From the NCBI RefSeq assembly GCF_004365705.1, contig NZ_SOBN01000001.1:3458001-3522000 (forward strand): 64,000 nt of DNA, read 5' to 3'. The notes under the pieces are model-generated. The model saw nothing but the letters and a program-made list of their open reading frames with translations, searched no databases and was not told where the DNA came from. This DNA is from Streptomyces sp. 846.5. GTDB taxonomy: Bacteria > Actinomycetota > Actinomycetes > Streptomycetales > Streptomycetaceae. The position numbers and the translations under genes were made by a program. Shown piece after piece: positions 34,248 through 43,147 of the stretch (position 1 is its first letter; every line of letters begins with the position of its first letter).

Positions 34248-36578
34248 TCACTCCCGCCCCGCTGCCCCCGGGTCGACCGGCAGCACTGCACGGACCACGC
34301 GTTCGGCGGCGCCGCCGTCGTCCCAGGGGCAGAAGCGCTCCCGGAACGCCGCGCGCAGCTTGGCCGCGTCGGTGCCGGCGAAGCCGCCCGCCGAGCGGTC
34401 GGCCAGGACGGCGGTCAGGGCCTCCTGGGTGGTGGCGACCGGCCCGGGCGGCTGTTCCATCAGGTCGAAGTACACCCCGCGGATGCGCTGGTAGTCGTCC
34501 CAGTCCGGGGCGAAGACCACCATCGGCCGGTCCAGCACCGCGTAGTCGAACATCACCGAGGAGTAGTCGGTGACCAGGACGTCGGCGGCGAGGCAGAGCT
34601 CCTCCACCGAGGGGTGCCCGGACACGTCCACGATCCGTGCGCTCTCGCTCCGGCCCGCATCCGCCCCCGCGCCGGCGGCGCCGGGTCGGGCGTAGAAGTA
34701 GTGGGTGCGCACCAGGAGCGTGTAGTCGGGGCCGAGCGCCGTCGCCAATGCCTCGATGTCGAGGACGGAGACGTACTCCGCGTGCTGCTCCCGGTGGGTG
34801 GGCGCGTACAGCACCGCGGTGCTGCCTTCCGGGATGCCCAGGCGCTCCCGGATCGCGGCGGTCTCCTCGGGGGTGGCCGCGGCCAGCCGGTCGTTGCGGG
34901 GGTAGCCCGTCTCCAGCACCCGGTAGTCGCCCGGATAGGCCCGGCCGAAGGCCTCGGTGGAGTGCGGGTTGGGCGAGACCAAGTAGTCCCAGCGGGACAC
35001 ATGCTCCAGCAGCCGGTCGAAGTCCATGCCGGCGGCGGCCTCGGGGCGGTCCCGCAGGTCCAGGCCGAGGTACTTCAGCGGGGTCCCGTGCTGGGTCTGG
35101 ACGTGCACCGACCCGGGCCGCTTGACCCAGGTGTGCGGGAAGTTGACATTGTTGAACAGGTACTTCGCGGTGCACATCAGCCTCAGATAGGCGGGGGTGT
35201 TCTCCAGCACCCACGGCACGCCGGGCGGCATCGCCGCGCCCTGGGCCCTGGTCTGCACCACCCACACCCCCCGTACGGCGGGGGCGAGTTCGAGCGCCTT
35301 CTGGTAGATCGCCGCCGGGTTGCAGGCATAGCCGCGGTACCAGTAGGCGGCGTAGACGGCGAGGTTCTCGTCCAGCGGGAGCCGGCGGTAGGCGGCGGAG
35401 AAGCCGTGCCGGGCGGTGCTGCGCACGGCGCGCCTGGCCATCGGCACGCCCCGGCGGGCGCTCCGGCGCACGGTGCGCGGAAGCGCCTGGAGCGGGCGCA
35501 GCCGCTGGTACGCGCCCCAGGCGTCGCGGTCGACCAGCCGGTACTGGACCCCGCGCAGCCCGCCCGGGTAGCTGTAGCCCTCGGGGCGGTGCCGCCGGAA
35601 GTGCGCCGAGGCGCGGTGGAAGAACTCCGCCCGCAGTTCGGCCGGGACCAGGCCCGGGGTGTCCAGCACGGTCACCGCCTGCTTGACGGTGCGGTCGAAG
35701 ACCAGGCGGCGCAGCGCGGCGGGGATCTCCGGGCGACGGTCCAGGAAGGCGAAGATCGCGTCGTACTGGGCGAAGGCGTCGGCGTGCCGGGGCGAGGCGG
35801 TGTTGGTGATCGCGCCCTCGCGCTCGCGCCGGTAGAAGTAGAGCTCCTGCGGGAGCAGGCTGATCCGCTCGGCGGCCAGCAGCAGCGGATAGGTGACGGA
35901 GATGTCCTCGTAGAAGCCGTCGCCGAAGCGGACGCCCAGGCCGAGCAGGAAGTCGCGGCGGACCACCTTGTTCCAGGCCGAGAGGATCATGTTCAGCAGC
36001 GCCGGGCGCTCCGCCAGGGTGAGCGTGTCATCCGGGTTCGCGGGGCGTGAGCCGCTGTCCAGACCCTGGCCACCCGCGGGTTTCGTGGGGGTGCGGGGGG
36101 TCGCTCCCCGAAGAGTTGGAGTGGGGGCGTCGGCCATCGCGCCGCGCCAGGTGTCGGGTTCCACGCTGCCGTCGGGGTAGACCCGGGCGAAGCCGGTGAC
36201 CAGCACGTCGGGGCGGCTCGCGGCCAGCCGCTCGGCGACGGCCCGCACGGCGCCGTCGGCCAGCCAGTCGTCGCTGTCGACGAACCAGACGTAGTCGCCG
36301 GTCGCCCGCTCCAGGCCGGCCTCGCGGGCGCCGCCCAGGCCGCGGTTGGCGTCCAGGTGCAGCACGGTGAGCCGGGGGTCGCGGGCCGCGTACTCGTCCA
36401 GGATCGCGCCGCTGCGGTCCGGCGAGCAGTCGTCGACGGCGACCACCTGCAGCCCGGGGAGGTCGTCGGCGAGGACGGAGTCCAGGCAGCGCGGCAGGTA
36501 GTCGGCGACCCCGTACACCGGCAGGACGACGGAGAGGGAGACGGCGGTGGCGGGCGCGTTCACGAGTTGGCTTCTCAC
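34248..36578 (-). CDS. GT2 glycosyltransferase fused to CDP-glycerol glycerophosphotransferase
   Basis: 776 residues, probably in wall teichoic-acid-type polymer synthesis. The N-terminal GT-A domain (about 12-320) has LSVVLPVYGVADYLPRCLDS, VAVDDCSPD and WFVDSDDW with the DxD motif. The C-terminal TagB/TagF domain (about 400-760) has VHVQTQHGTPLKYLGLD, VLYAPTHREQ, LVRTHYF and LVTDYSSVMFDYAVLDRPMVVF. A Thr/Pro/Gly-rich insertion at about 150-184 interrupts the GT2 part. The GTG at 36578 is used; the GTG at 36563 is an alternative with GAGAAG upstream. It follows the STAS gene by 31 bp on the same strand. Confidence 0.87.
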   Translation of the reverse strand: MRSQLVNAPATAVSLSVVLPVYGVADYLPRCLDSVLADDLPGLQVVAVDDCSPDRSGAILDEYAARDPRLTVLHLDANRGLGGAREAGLERATGDYVWFVDSDDWLADGAVRAVAERLAASRPDVLVTGFARVYPDGSVEPDTWRGAMADAPTPTLRGATPRTPTKPAGGQGLDSGSRPANPDDTLTLAERPALLNMILSAWNKVVRRDFLLGLGVRFGDGFYEDISVTYPLLLAAERISLLPQELYFYRREREGAITNTASPRHADAFAQYDAIFAFLDRRPEIPAALRRLVFDRTVKQAVTVLDTPGLVPAELRAEFFHRASAHFRRHRPEGYSYPGGLRGVQYRLVDRDAWGAYQRLRPLQALPRTVRRSARRGVPMARRAVRSTARHGFSAAYRRLPLDENLAVYAAYWYRGYACNPAAIYQKALELAPAVRGVWVVQTRAQGAAMPPGVPWVLENTPAYLRLMCTAKYLFNNVNFPHTWVKRPGSVHVQTQHGTPLKYLGLDLRDRPEAAAGMDFDRLLEHVSRWDYLVSPNPHSTEAFGRAYPGDYRVLETGYPRNDRLAAATPEETAAIRERLGIPEGSTAVLYAPTHREQHAEYVSVLDIEALATALGPDYTLLVRTHYFYARPGAAGAGADAGRSESARIVDVSGHPSVEELCLAADVLVTDYSSVMFDYAVLDRPMVVFAPDWDDYQRIRGVYFDLMEQPPGPVATTQEALTAVLADRSAGGFAGTDAAKLRAAFRERFCPWDDGGAAERVVRAVLPVDPGAAGRE

Positions 36579-36609
36579 TCCAGGTCCGGTCCGGTCGAGC
36601 CCCCCGAGC

Positions 36610-36990
36610 CTACTGGGCGCCCCAGACCGCCTCGGACCGGCTGGCCGAGGTCACGTCGGGGTGGATGTCGAACAGGCGTCGGATGCCGAGGGCGTTGAAC
36701 ACCCGGTGCACCTCACGGCTGCCCTGGTTGTCGCGGGCGGCCGGAAGGATCAGCCGCAGCTCCCCCGAGCAGGAGCGCAGCAGCCGCCGGGCGGCGATCA
36801 GCACGCCGACGCCGCTGGAGTCGCAGAAGCGGACCTCGCTGAGGTCCAGCAGGATGCGGCGCCGACCGGACGCCACGGCGTGGTGCACCTGGTCGCGCAC
36901 CACCGCGCCGGAGACCAGGTCGATCTCTCCGGCCACGCGCAGCAGGATCCAGCTGTCGAGGGTCTCGGCCGTCACTGTCAGTGTGCTCAC
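36610..36990 (-). CDS. STAS-domain anti-sigma factor antagonist
   Basis: 126 residues. The SpoIIAA-like fold is shown by ILLRVAGEIDLVSGAVVRDQVHHAV and the phosphorylatable serine motif LSEVRFCDSSGVGVLIAARRLL. It ends FNALGIRRLFDIHPDV plus a short tail. It is expected to bind an RsbW-like kinase and release a sigma factor. The GTG at 36990 is the best start; the frame runs to 37758 through unrelated sequence. It is divergent from the ECF sigma gene, with 228 bp between them. Confidence 0.88.
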   Translation of the reverse strand: MSTLTVTAETLDSWILLRVAGEIDLVSGAVVRDQVHHAVASGRRRILLDLSEVRFCDSSGVGVLIAARRLLRSCSGELRLILPAARDNQGSREVHRVFNALGIRRLFDIHPDVTSASRSEAVWGAQ

Positions 36991-37218
36991 GCTGTGCCGC
37001 GATTCTCGGGTCGTTGGGACGGTGGATGGGGCGGAGGTGGCGACAGGGGACAGAAGTCCGGGAAAAACGGTCACCGGGTGTCCTTGACGAGCCATCAGGC
37101 TATCCGGAGCCGACGACGGACGACAGCGGCAGTTTCCGTGAAGCGGCCTGCCACCGCACCGGGCCGCGCTAGGTTCGAACAGGGACACTCCAAACTTTCC
37201 GAAGCCTGAGGAAGGGCG

Positions 37219-37797
37219 GTGCCCATGGCGACGTCGGCCCCCATCCGATGGGACCGCCAGATCCAGCGCCGCCTCGCCCGGGGCGAGGAGTCCGCGCTGG
37301 GCGAACTCTACGACCAGTTCGCGCCGCTGGTACTCGGGTTGGCGAGCCGCGTGCTGGACGACTCCGAGGCCGCCGAGCAGGTGGTCCGGGACGTCTTCGC
37401 CCAGGTCTGGGAGCATCCCGCCGACTTCGACCCGGCCCAGGGCTCGATGCGCTCCTGGATCGGCACCCTCACCCACCGCCGCGCCGTCGAGACACTGCGC
37501 CGGGACCAGGCGCTGGACCCGGGCGCCGGGAACGGCAAGGAGGACCCGGCCGCCCCGCCGGAGTCCTCCAGCGTGGAGGAGCAGGTCCTCGCCGAAGCGA
37601 CGGCGGCCCGGGTCCAGCACGTGGTGACCTCGCTCCCGCAGGCGCTCAGGGAGACCCTGGTGCTCACCTACTTCGGCGGCCGCACCTACCAGCAGGCCGC
37701 ACGCGAGCTCGGCATCAGCACGGCCACCGCCAAGCACCGGATGCGGCTCGGCCTCCAACTCCTCGCCACCGCCCTCTCATCGGAGCACACCTCATGA
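37219..37797 (+). CDS. ECF-type RNA polymerase sigma factor
   Basis: 192 residues. Region 2 is seen as LARGEESALGELYDQFAPLVLGLASRVLDDSEAAEQVVRDVFAQVWEHPADFDPAQGSMRSWIGTLTHRRAVETLRR. Region 4 is SLPQALRETLVLTYFGGRTYQQAARELGISTATAKHRMRLGLQLL. Between them is a charged linker. The GTG at 37219 lies 7 nt after GAGG, and an ATG at 37225 is equally possible. It overlaps the anti-sigma gene by ATGA, the classical arrangement of an ECF sigma factor with its anti-sigma partner. Confidence 0.9.
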   Translation: MPMATSAPIRWDRQIQRRLARGEESALGELYDQFAPLVLGLASRVLDDSEAAEQVVRDVFAQVWEHPADFDPAQGSMRSWIGTLTHRRAVETLRRDQALDPGAGNGKEDPAAPPESSSVEEQVLAEATAARVQHVVTSLPQALRETLVLTYFGGRTYQQAARELGISTATAKHRMRLGLQLLATALSSEHTS

Positions 37798-38954
37798 GCG
37801 CCCCGATACGAGAAGGTTGGCCGGACGGCCCGACCGACCACGACACGCTGCGCGGGCTGCTCGGCGCCTGGGCCCTGGACGCCTGCCCGGCCGAGGAGGC
37901 CGCGCAGGTCCAGCAGCACCTGGCCGGCTGCCCCGGCTGCGCCGAGGAGGCCGGACGGCTGCGGGACGCCGCGGGCTGGCTCTCCGCCGACGAACCGCTG
38001 GACCCGGCCCCCACCCTGCGCACCCAGGTGCTGGCCCGCGCCCTCGCCCGGCGCGCGCCGGAGGTCGGCGTCCCCGACTACGCGGACGCCTTCGTCGCCG
38101 AGACCGCCCGGCTGGACGCGCTGCTGCGGGACCTCGGCGAGCTGGACTGGCTGGAGTACGCGGACCTGCCCTGGCACGGCGGTTCGGAGCGGATGCGCCC
38201 GGCCGAGGTGCTCTGCCATCTCGCGGCGGTCGACGGTGTGGTCTCCCGGGCGCTGGGACTGCCCGATCCGGTGCCCTCACCGGACGGCGGCATCGACCTG
38301 GTGGAGCGCAGCACCCGGCTGACGGCCCTGCAGCGCCGCCGCGGCCCGGAGACCGTACGGGCCTTCTGGCGCGAGCAGACCCGCGCCCTGGTGGAGACGG
38401 CCGCGCTGGCCGAGGCGGCCGGCCGCACCCCGCCGGCCGGGGACCTGCTGGTGGACTACGGCGCGTTCCGGCTGCCGCTGCGGGACGCCTTCGTGGACCG
38501 CGCGTTCGAGTGCTGGATCCACGCCGAGGACATCGCCGAAGCGGTGGGCTGGCCCTACGGGCCGCCGCGCGGGGTGCACATCCGGGCCATGGTGGGGCTG
38601 GCGACCAGGCTGCTCCCCTACGCGCTGAGCGCCCTGCGCGAGGCCGGTGCGGCCGCGCCGGCCGGACGGCAGGACCCGTCCTACGGCGATCCGCGGGGCA
38701 TCAGGGCGGTGAAGCTGATCATCGAGGGCCGTGGCGAGAGCGAGTGGCTGGTGCCGCTGGAGATCCCCGCGCCCGGCGCCGCGCCGCTGCCGGCCGACAC
38801 CGAACCGGTGGCTACCGTCGCCATCGACGGCGTGGAGTTCTGCTTCCTGTGCGCGGCGCACCGCGATCCGGACCGGACCCCCCACGGCATCACCGGCGAC
38901 CGCAGCGCCGCCCGCGACCTGCTGCACGCCGCCCGGCTGCTCTCGCGGCCCTGA
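37794..38954 (+). CDS. Zinc-finger anti-sigma factor fused to a maleylpyruvate-isomerase/DinB-like domain
   Basis: 386 residues. The N-terminal zf-HC2 anti-sigma domain has HDTLRGLLGAWALDACPAEEAAQVQQHLAGCPGCAEEAGRL with the HxxxCxxC zinc ligands. The rest (about 90-386) is an MDMPI-type four-helix domain (LPWHGGSERMRPAEVLCHLAAVDGVVSRALG, CWIHAEDIAEAVGWP) with a C-terminal alpha/beta part ending AARDLLHAARLLSRP. In mycothiol-dependent maleylpyruvate isomerase this fold binds metal and mycothiol. I infer that the sigma factor may be released by a thiol or redox signal. No membrane span is present. The start overlaps the sigma factor stop. Confidence 0.87.
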   Translation: MSAPIREGWPDGPTDHDTLRGLLGAWALDACPAEEAAQVQQHLAGCPGCAEEAGRLRDAAGWLSADEPLDPAPTLRTQVLARALARRAPEVGVPDYADAFVAETARLDALLRDLGELDWLEYADLPWHGGSERMRPAEVLCHLAAVDGVVSRALGLPDPVPSPDGGIDLVERSTRLTALQRRRGPETVRAFWREQTRALVETAALAEAAGRTPPAGDLLVDYGAFRLPLRDAFVDRAFECWIHAEDIAEAVGWPYGPPRGVHIRAMVGLATRLLPYALSALREAGAAAPAGRQDPSYGDPRGIRAVKLIIEGRGESEWLVPLEIPAPGAAPLPADTEPVATVAIDGVEFCFLCAAHRDPDRTPHGITGDRSAARDLLHAARLLSRP

Positions 38955-38975
38955 GGCCCGCCGTCGGCGCCGCCG

Positions 38976-39845
38976 CTAGGTGAAGACGACGGTACGAGTG
39001 CCGTTGAGCAGGACGCGGTGCTCGGCGTGCCATTTCACCGCGCGCGCCAGCGCCTGGCACTCGGCGTCGCGGCCCAGCGCGACCAGCTGCTCGGGGGTGA
39101 CGTCGTGGCTGACCCGGACCACCTCCTGCTCGATGATCGGGCCCTCGTCCAGCTCTCCCGTCACATAGTGCGCGGTGGCGCCGATCAGCTTCACGCCCCG
39201 GGCGTGCGCCTGGTGGTAGGGCTTGGCGCCCTTGAAGCTCGGCAGGAACGAGTGGTGGATGTTGATCGCCCGCCCGGCCAGGGCCTTGCACAGGTCGTCC
39301 GAGAGCACCTGCATGTAGCGGGCCAGCACCACCAGGTCCACCTGCTCGGCGTCGACCAGCTCCAGCAGCGCCGCCTCGGCCTCGGCCTTGGTCGCGGCGG
39401 TCACCGGGATGTGGTGGAAGGGGATGCCGTAGGAGGCGGCCAGGTCGTGGAAGTCGGTGTGGTTGGACACCACCCCGACCACGTCCACCGGCAGCGCCCC
39501 GGTGCTCGCCCGGAACAGCAGGTCGTTGAGGCAGTGGCCGAACTTGCTGACCAGCAGCAGGACCCGGGTCCGCTCGGCGGAGGGGTGGATCTGCCAGTCC
39601 ATCCGGAAGGCGTCGCCGGTCGCGGCGAAGCTGGCCCGCAGCTTCTCCAGGCTGACCGGTGAGTCGGCGGAGAAGTGCACCCGCATGAAGAACAGCCCGC
39701 TGGCGCCGTCCCCGAACTGCTGGCTGTCCAGGATGTTGCAGCCGGTCAGGAAGAGGTAGCTGGACACCGCGTGCACGATGCCCTGCTTGTCCGGGCAGGA
39801 CAGGGTCAGTACGTACTGGCCCGTACCGGGCTGCTGCTGTGACAC
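38976..39845 (-). CDS. purU: Formyltetrahydrofolate deformylase
   Basis: 289 residues; hydrolyses 10-formyl-THF to formate and THF, balancing the one-carbon pool. The N-terminal ACT domain (YVLTLSCPDKQGIVHAVSSYLF) is followed by the formyltransferase-like catalytic domain with NIHHSFLPSFKGAKPYHQAHARGVKLIGATAHYV and TGELDEGPIIEQ, including the catalytic Asn, His and Asp. The GTG start at 39845 has CCCACG but no strong Shine-Dalgarno sequence. It converges on the anti-sigma gene with a 21-bp gap. Confidence 0.94.
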   Translation of the reverse strand: MSQQQPGTGQYVLTLSCPDKQGIVHAVSSYLFLTGCNILDSQQFGDGASGLFFMRVHFSADSPVSLEKLRASFAATGDAFRMDWQIHPSAERTRVLLLVSKFGHCLNDLLFRASTGALPVDVVGVVSNHTDFHDLAASYGIPFHHIPVTAATKAEAEAALLELVDAEQVDLVVLARYMQVLSDDLCKALAGRAINIHHSFLPSFKGAKPYHQAHARGVKLIGATAHYVTGELDEGPIIEQEVVRVSHDVTPEQLVALGRDAECQALARAVKWHAEHRVLLNGTRTVVFT

Positions 39846-39931
39846 CGTGGGCTGCCTCTCGTGCGGACTGCTGACGTGGGACTACTGACCGGAAAGCGTG
39901 CCACAGACCGCCCGCGGCCCGACGACCCGTC

Positions 39932-40441
39932 TCACGCGACGACGCGGGTCAGGATGGACAGCACCTCCAGCGAGCGCGGCGGCACGGCCGGGTCCTCGCC
40001 GTCGTTCAGGGTCAGCCGGACGTGGGCGTCGTGGCAGGCGCGGACCGCCTCGGGCCAGCCGTGGTGCGCCAGGTACGCGGCGGAGGGGGCGTCCGGGCCG
40101 ACCTGGTGCATGATCCGCAGCACCCGCAGCACCGCGGTGTCGACGAGGGCGGCCTCGGCCGAGTCGCGGACGATCGTCCCGACGTACTTCTCGGCGGACC
40201 AGCGGTCCAGCCAGGTGTCCTCGACCAGGCGGTACACGGCGTCGGTGACGTCGCCGTAGCCCTCCCGGCCGTTGACCCAGCACTCCTGCTGGAAGGCGGG
40301 GTCGCCGAGCATGTGCAGGGCTGAGCGGACCCGGGCCCGCCAGCGCCACCAGGGGATGTCAGTGAGCGGCATGCCGCCCATGGTCCCCGAGCGGGGGGCC
40401 GTTCGAGAAGACTTTTCGGAACTGTGCTGCGAACCCTGCAT
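39932..40441 (-). CDS. Conserved hypothetical protein upstream of purU
   Basis: 169 residues with the ATG at 40441 (AGGA 9 nt upstream); starts at 40381 or 40372 (MPLTDIPWWRWR) are also possible. It is soluble, mostly helical and rich in Trp, with DPAFQQECWVNGREGYGDVTDAVYRLVEDTWLDRWSAEKYVG and VDTAVLRVLRIMHQVGPDAPSAAYL. No catalytic motif is recognised. It shares strand and spacing with purU, so co-transcription is likely. Confidence 0.72.
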   Translation of the reverse strand: MQGSQHSSEKSSRTAPRSGTMGGMPLTDIPWWRWRARVRSALHMLGDPAFQQECWVNGREGYGDVTDAVYRLVEDTWLDRWSAEKYVGTIVRDSAEAALVDTAVLRVLRIMHQVGPDAPSAAYLAHHGWPEAVRACHDAHVRLTLNDGEDPAVPPRSLEVLSILTRVVA

Positions 40442-40599
40442 GAGAATCGATCCTACGTTCCCATGGCTACGGCTGTTCCCATGCCGTTGGCCCGGCGTTC
40501 CCCGGAGCGCCGCGCCACCGTACACCGCTGCCCCGAAGCTTGCCCCCGAGCTACGTGGCGGGCCGACCGGAGCCCGCCCCCAGGGAGGGATACCGTGCC

Positions 40600-41841
40600 A
40601 TGAGGTCCACCGGACGATCGAGCCGCACGGCAGCCGTGGCTGCGGGCACGGCCCTGCTCCTGGGTGGCCTGGCGGGCTGCGGCGGCACCGCGGACGCCTC
40701 CGAGCACGGCACCGGCACGGTCACGGTGATGACCTGGGCACCGGAGGAAGGCACCGTGGGCAGCCAGGCCGGGATACCGGCGCTGGCCACCGCGATCGCG
40801 AAGGACTTCAACGCCACCGGCGGAATCGGCGGGCACCAGGTCCAGGTGCTGACCTGTGACGAGCACAACACCAGCGCCGGAGCCGTCGACTGCGCGAACG
40901 AGGCGGTCGCCAAGAAGGCGGTGGCGGTGGTCGGCTCCTACAGCCAGTTCGGCAGCGACTTCATGCCGCTGCTGGAGTCGGCCGACATCCCCTACCTCGG
41001 CGGGTTCGGGCTGTCCGCCGAGGAGTTCAACTCGATCTACTCCTATCCCGTCAACGGCGGCTACCGGACCCTGCTGGCCGGCAACGGCGAGCAGCTGGTC
41101 AAGGCCGGCTGCCACAGGGTCGCCGTGGTCCGTCCGCAGAGCCTCATCGGCGACACCATGCTGGGCTCGCTCAAGGCCGGGCTCTCCACCGGCCAGGTGA
41201 CCACCGTGGACGTCCCGGTCAGCTCCGGGCTCACCGGCTACACCGACGCGGCGGTCCGGGCCATCGGCGGCGACCAGCCCGGCAACTGCGTCACCACCGC
41301 CCTCGACCCGGCCTCCACGGCGACCTTCTTCGACGACTACCGGCGGCAGGGCACCCAGCACACCCAGCTGTCCTCGGTCATCGGCAGCGTCCAGCAGTCG
41401 CTGGTGGACTCCACCGGCGGTGCGGGCGGCCCGCTGCAGTCGCTGCTGGCCACCGGCTGGTACCCGCCCGACAGCAGCCCGGCGTGGAACACCCTGCACA
41501 CCCTGGTCAAGACCTACGCCTTCACCGACAACCGGATCAACACCGCCGACCCGGGCGAGGAGACCACCTGGATCGCCTACGAGGTGCTGCGCAAGGTCGT
41601 CTCCGGGATGACCGGGCCGATCACCGCCAAGTCGGTGCGGATCGCGCTGGACTCCAGCGGGCCGATCGACACCGGCGGGCAGACCCCGCCGCTGTCCTGG
41701 GGCATCAACGACCAGCTGCCGCTGGCCACCGCGCCCCGGCTGGTGAACACCCGGGTGACCTTCCTGGGCGTGCGGAACGGGCAGCTCAGCGAGAGCACGT
41801 CGGGACTGCAGGACGTGCGTGCGCTGCTGCTGAAGCAGTAG
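40600..41841 (+). CDS. Solute-binding lipoprotein (branched-chain amino acid type)
   Basis: 413 residues. A signal peptide with an Arg-rich start and lipobox LLGGLAGC (Cys27) predicts lipid anchoring. The mature part is a type I periplasmic-binding fold (VTVMTWAPEEGTVGSQAGIPALATAIAKDFNATGGIGGHQVQVLTCDEHNTSAGAVDCANEAVAKKAVAVVGSYSQFGS in segments). No permease or ATPase genes are nearby, so it may serve a remote ABC transporter or act as a sensor. The ATG at 40600 has AGGGAGGG about 9 nt upstream. Confidence 0.84.
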   Translation: MRSTGRSSRTAAVAAGTALLLGGLAGCGGTADASEHGTGTVTVMTWAPEEGTVGSQAGIPALATAIAKDFNATGGIGGHQVQVLTCDEHNTSAGAVDCANEAVAKKAVAVVGSYSQFGSDFMPLLESADIPYLGGFGLSAEEFNSIYSYPVNGGYRTLLAGNGEQLVKAGCHRVAVVRPQSLIGDTMLGSLKAGLSTGQVTTVDVPVSSGLTGYTDAAVRAIGGDQPGNCVTTALDPASTATFFDDYRRQGTQHTQLSSVIGSVQQSLVDSTGGAGGPLQSLLATGWYPPDSSPAWNTLHTLVKTYAFTDNRINTADPGEETTWIAYEVLRKVVSGMTGPITAKSVRIALDSSGPIDTGGQTPPLSWGINDQLPLATAPRLVNTRVTFLGVRNGQLSESTSGLQDVRALLLKQ

Positions 41842-41860
41842 CGCACGCTCCCGGGCGAAG

Positions 41861-42973
41861 TCAGAGCTCGGTCGCCGACAGCTTCGGCAGCCCGGTCTCC
41901 GCAGCGATCGCGTTCCACAGCCGGGACGCCTTCGCCTTGGCGGTGCTCGCGGTGCCGCTGGCCTCGTCGGCGGCGTTGCGTCCGCCGTTCTTGGGCTTGT
42001 TGTTCTTCGCGCAGCTGCCCTTGGACTCGGCGGCCCAGGAGGCGTAGTGGCTGTCGGCGCTCTCCGAGGCCTTCCAGCCCTGCTGCAGCGCCGTGACCAG
42101 CTCGGATCCGTTCTGCAGCTGATCCGTCTGCATGCTGCTCAGCTGGGTGACCAGCTGCTTGCGCAGCCCCGCCGCGGCGGTGAGGTTCTGCTGGGCCTGG
42201 TCCAGGTTCTGGCAGTGGGTGATGTCGTTCACCGCGCTGATCACGGCCGAACGGCTGTGCGAGGCCGTCGCCAGCAGGTCGGACATGGCCTTGGCCTGCG
42301 CCTGGCCGGCCGAGACCGAGGCGCCGCTGCTCGCACCGGAGCCGGCGGCCGCCGAGCTGCTGGTGCCGGCGGCGGTCGCGCCCTTGGAGGAGCCGCTGCT
42401 GCCGACCGCGGCGGCGACCACGATGCCCACGACCGCGCAGCCGGCCACCACGGCGATGCCGATGCTGCGGTTGCTGAAACGGCGGGCCGGGCGGTCGTCC
42501 TGGCCCTGGTGGTAACCGCCCTGGTCGTAGCCGTTCTGCTGGTAGCCGTTCTGCTGGTACGCCTGGGTCGGGGCGCCGTAGCCGTTCTGGCCGTAGCCCT
42601 GCTGGGCGGGCTGGTAGCCGTTGCCGTAGGTCGGCTGCTGGGGCTGCGGCGCGGCCGGGAACGGCGGCATGAACTGCGTCGAGGCCTCCTGGACCGGAGC
42701 GGCCGACTGCGCCTGGGGGCCGTAGCCCTGGTCCCCGTAGCCGACCTCGCCGTAGCCCGGTTCCCCGTACGCCGGCTCCCCGTAGTACTCCGGGTGCCCC
42801 TCGGGCTGCCCCTGGGCCGGGGCGTTCCACGGAAGCCCGTCCGGCGAGGAACGGATGATCTCGCCCGGCATGGTCTCCCCGGGCTGCCGACCACCGGCGG
42901 GGCCACCGGCCGGTTCCGGTCTGAACAGGTCCTCAGGGGTCAGCTCGTCGTTGCTGGGGCGACGGAGATTCAA
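41861..42973 (-). CDS. Membrane protein with Gly/Tyr/Gln-rich cytoplasmic tail
   Basis: 370 residues. The first about 170 are low complexity (YGEPAYGEPGYGEVGYGDQGY and QNGYQQNGY-type repeats). One span (SIGIAVVAGCAVVGIVVAAAVG) follows, then a Ser/Ala/Gly linker and an extracellular helical region of about 150 residues with Cys in THCQNLDQAQQ and KGSCAKNNKP. Function unknown. The start is TTG at 42973 with GAGG 7 nt before it; a stop codon lies in frame just upstream, so no earlier start exists. The layout resembles that of the L,D-transpeptidase at 10426, but no catalytic motif is present. Confidence 0.72.
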   Translation of the reverse strand: MNLRRPSNDELTPEDLFRPEPAGGPAGGRQPGETMPGEIIRSSPDGLPWNAPAQGQPEGHPEYYGEPAYGEPGYGEVGYGDQGYGPQAQSAAPVQEASTQFMPPFPAAPQPQQPTYGNGYQPAQQGYGQNGYGAPTQAYQQNGYQQNGYDQGGYHQGQDDRPARRFSNRSIGIAVVAGCAVVGIVVAAAVGSSGSSKGATAAGTSSSAAAGSGASSGASVSAGQAQAKAMSDLLATASHSRSAVISAVNDITHCQNLDQAQQNLTAAAGLRKQLVTQLSSMQTDQLQNGSELVTALQQGWKASESADSHYASWAAESKGSCAKNNKPKNGGRNAADEASGTASTAKAKASRLWNAIAAETGLPKLSATEL

Positions 42974-43147
42974 CGCGCATCCTCACTTCGCCCGGTGGGC
43001 GGGCTGCTCTGCCCCCGCACCGGGGCGGGACCACTGGCCGGTTCCATGGCGCCGTGCTGTGACGATCCCATGGACAACAGCCCACGCTACCGGTTCACCC
43101 GGAAGTGTTGCTATGAACCCTCCCGTATTGACGGCAGAGCACGCTTT

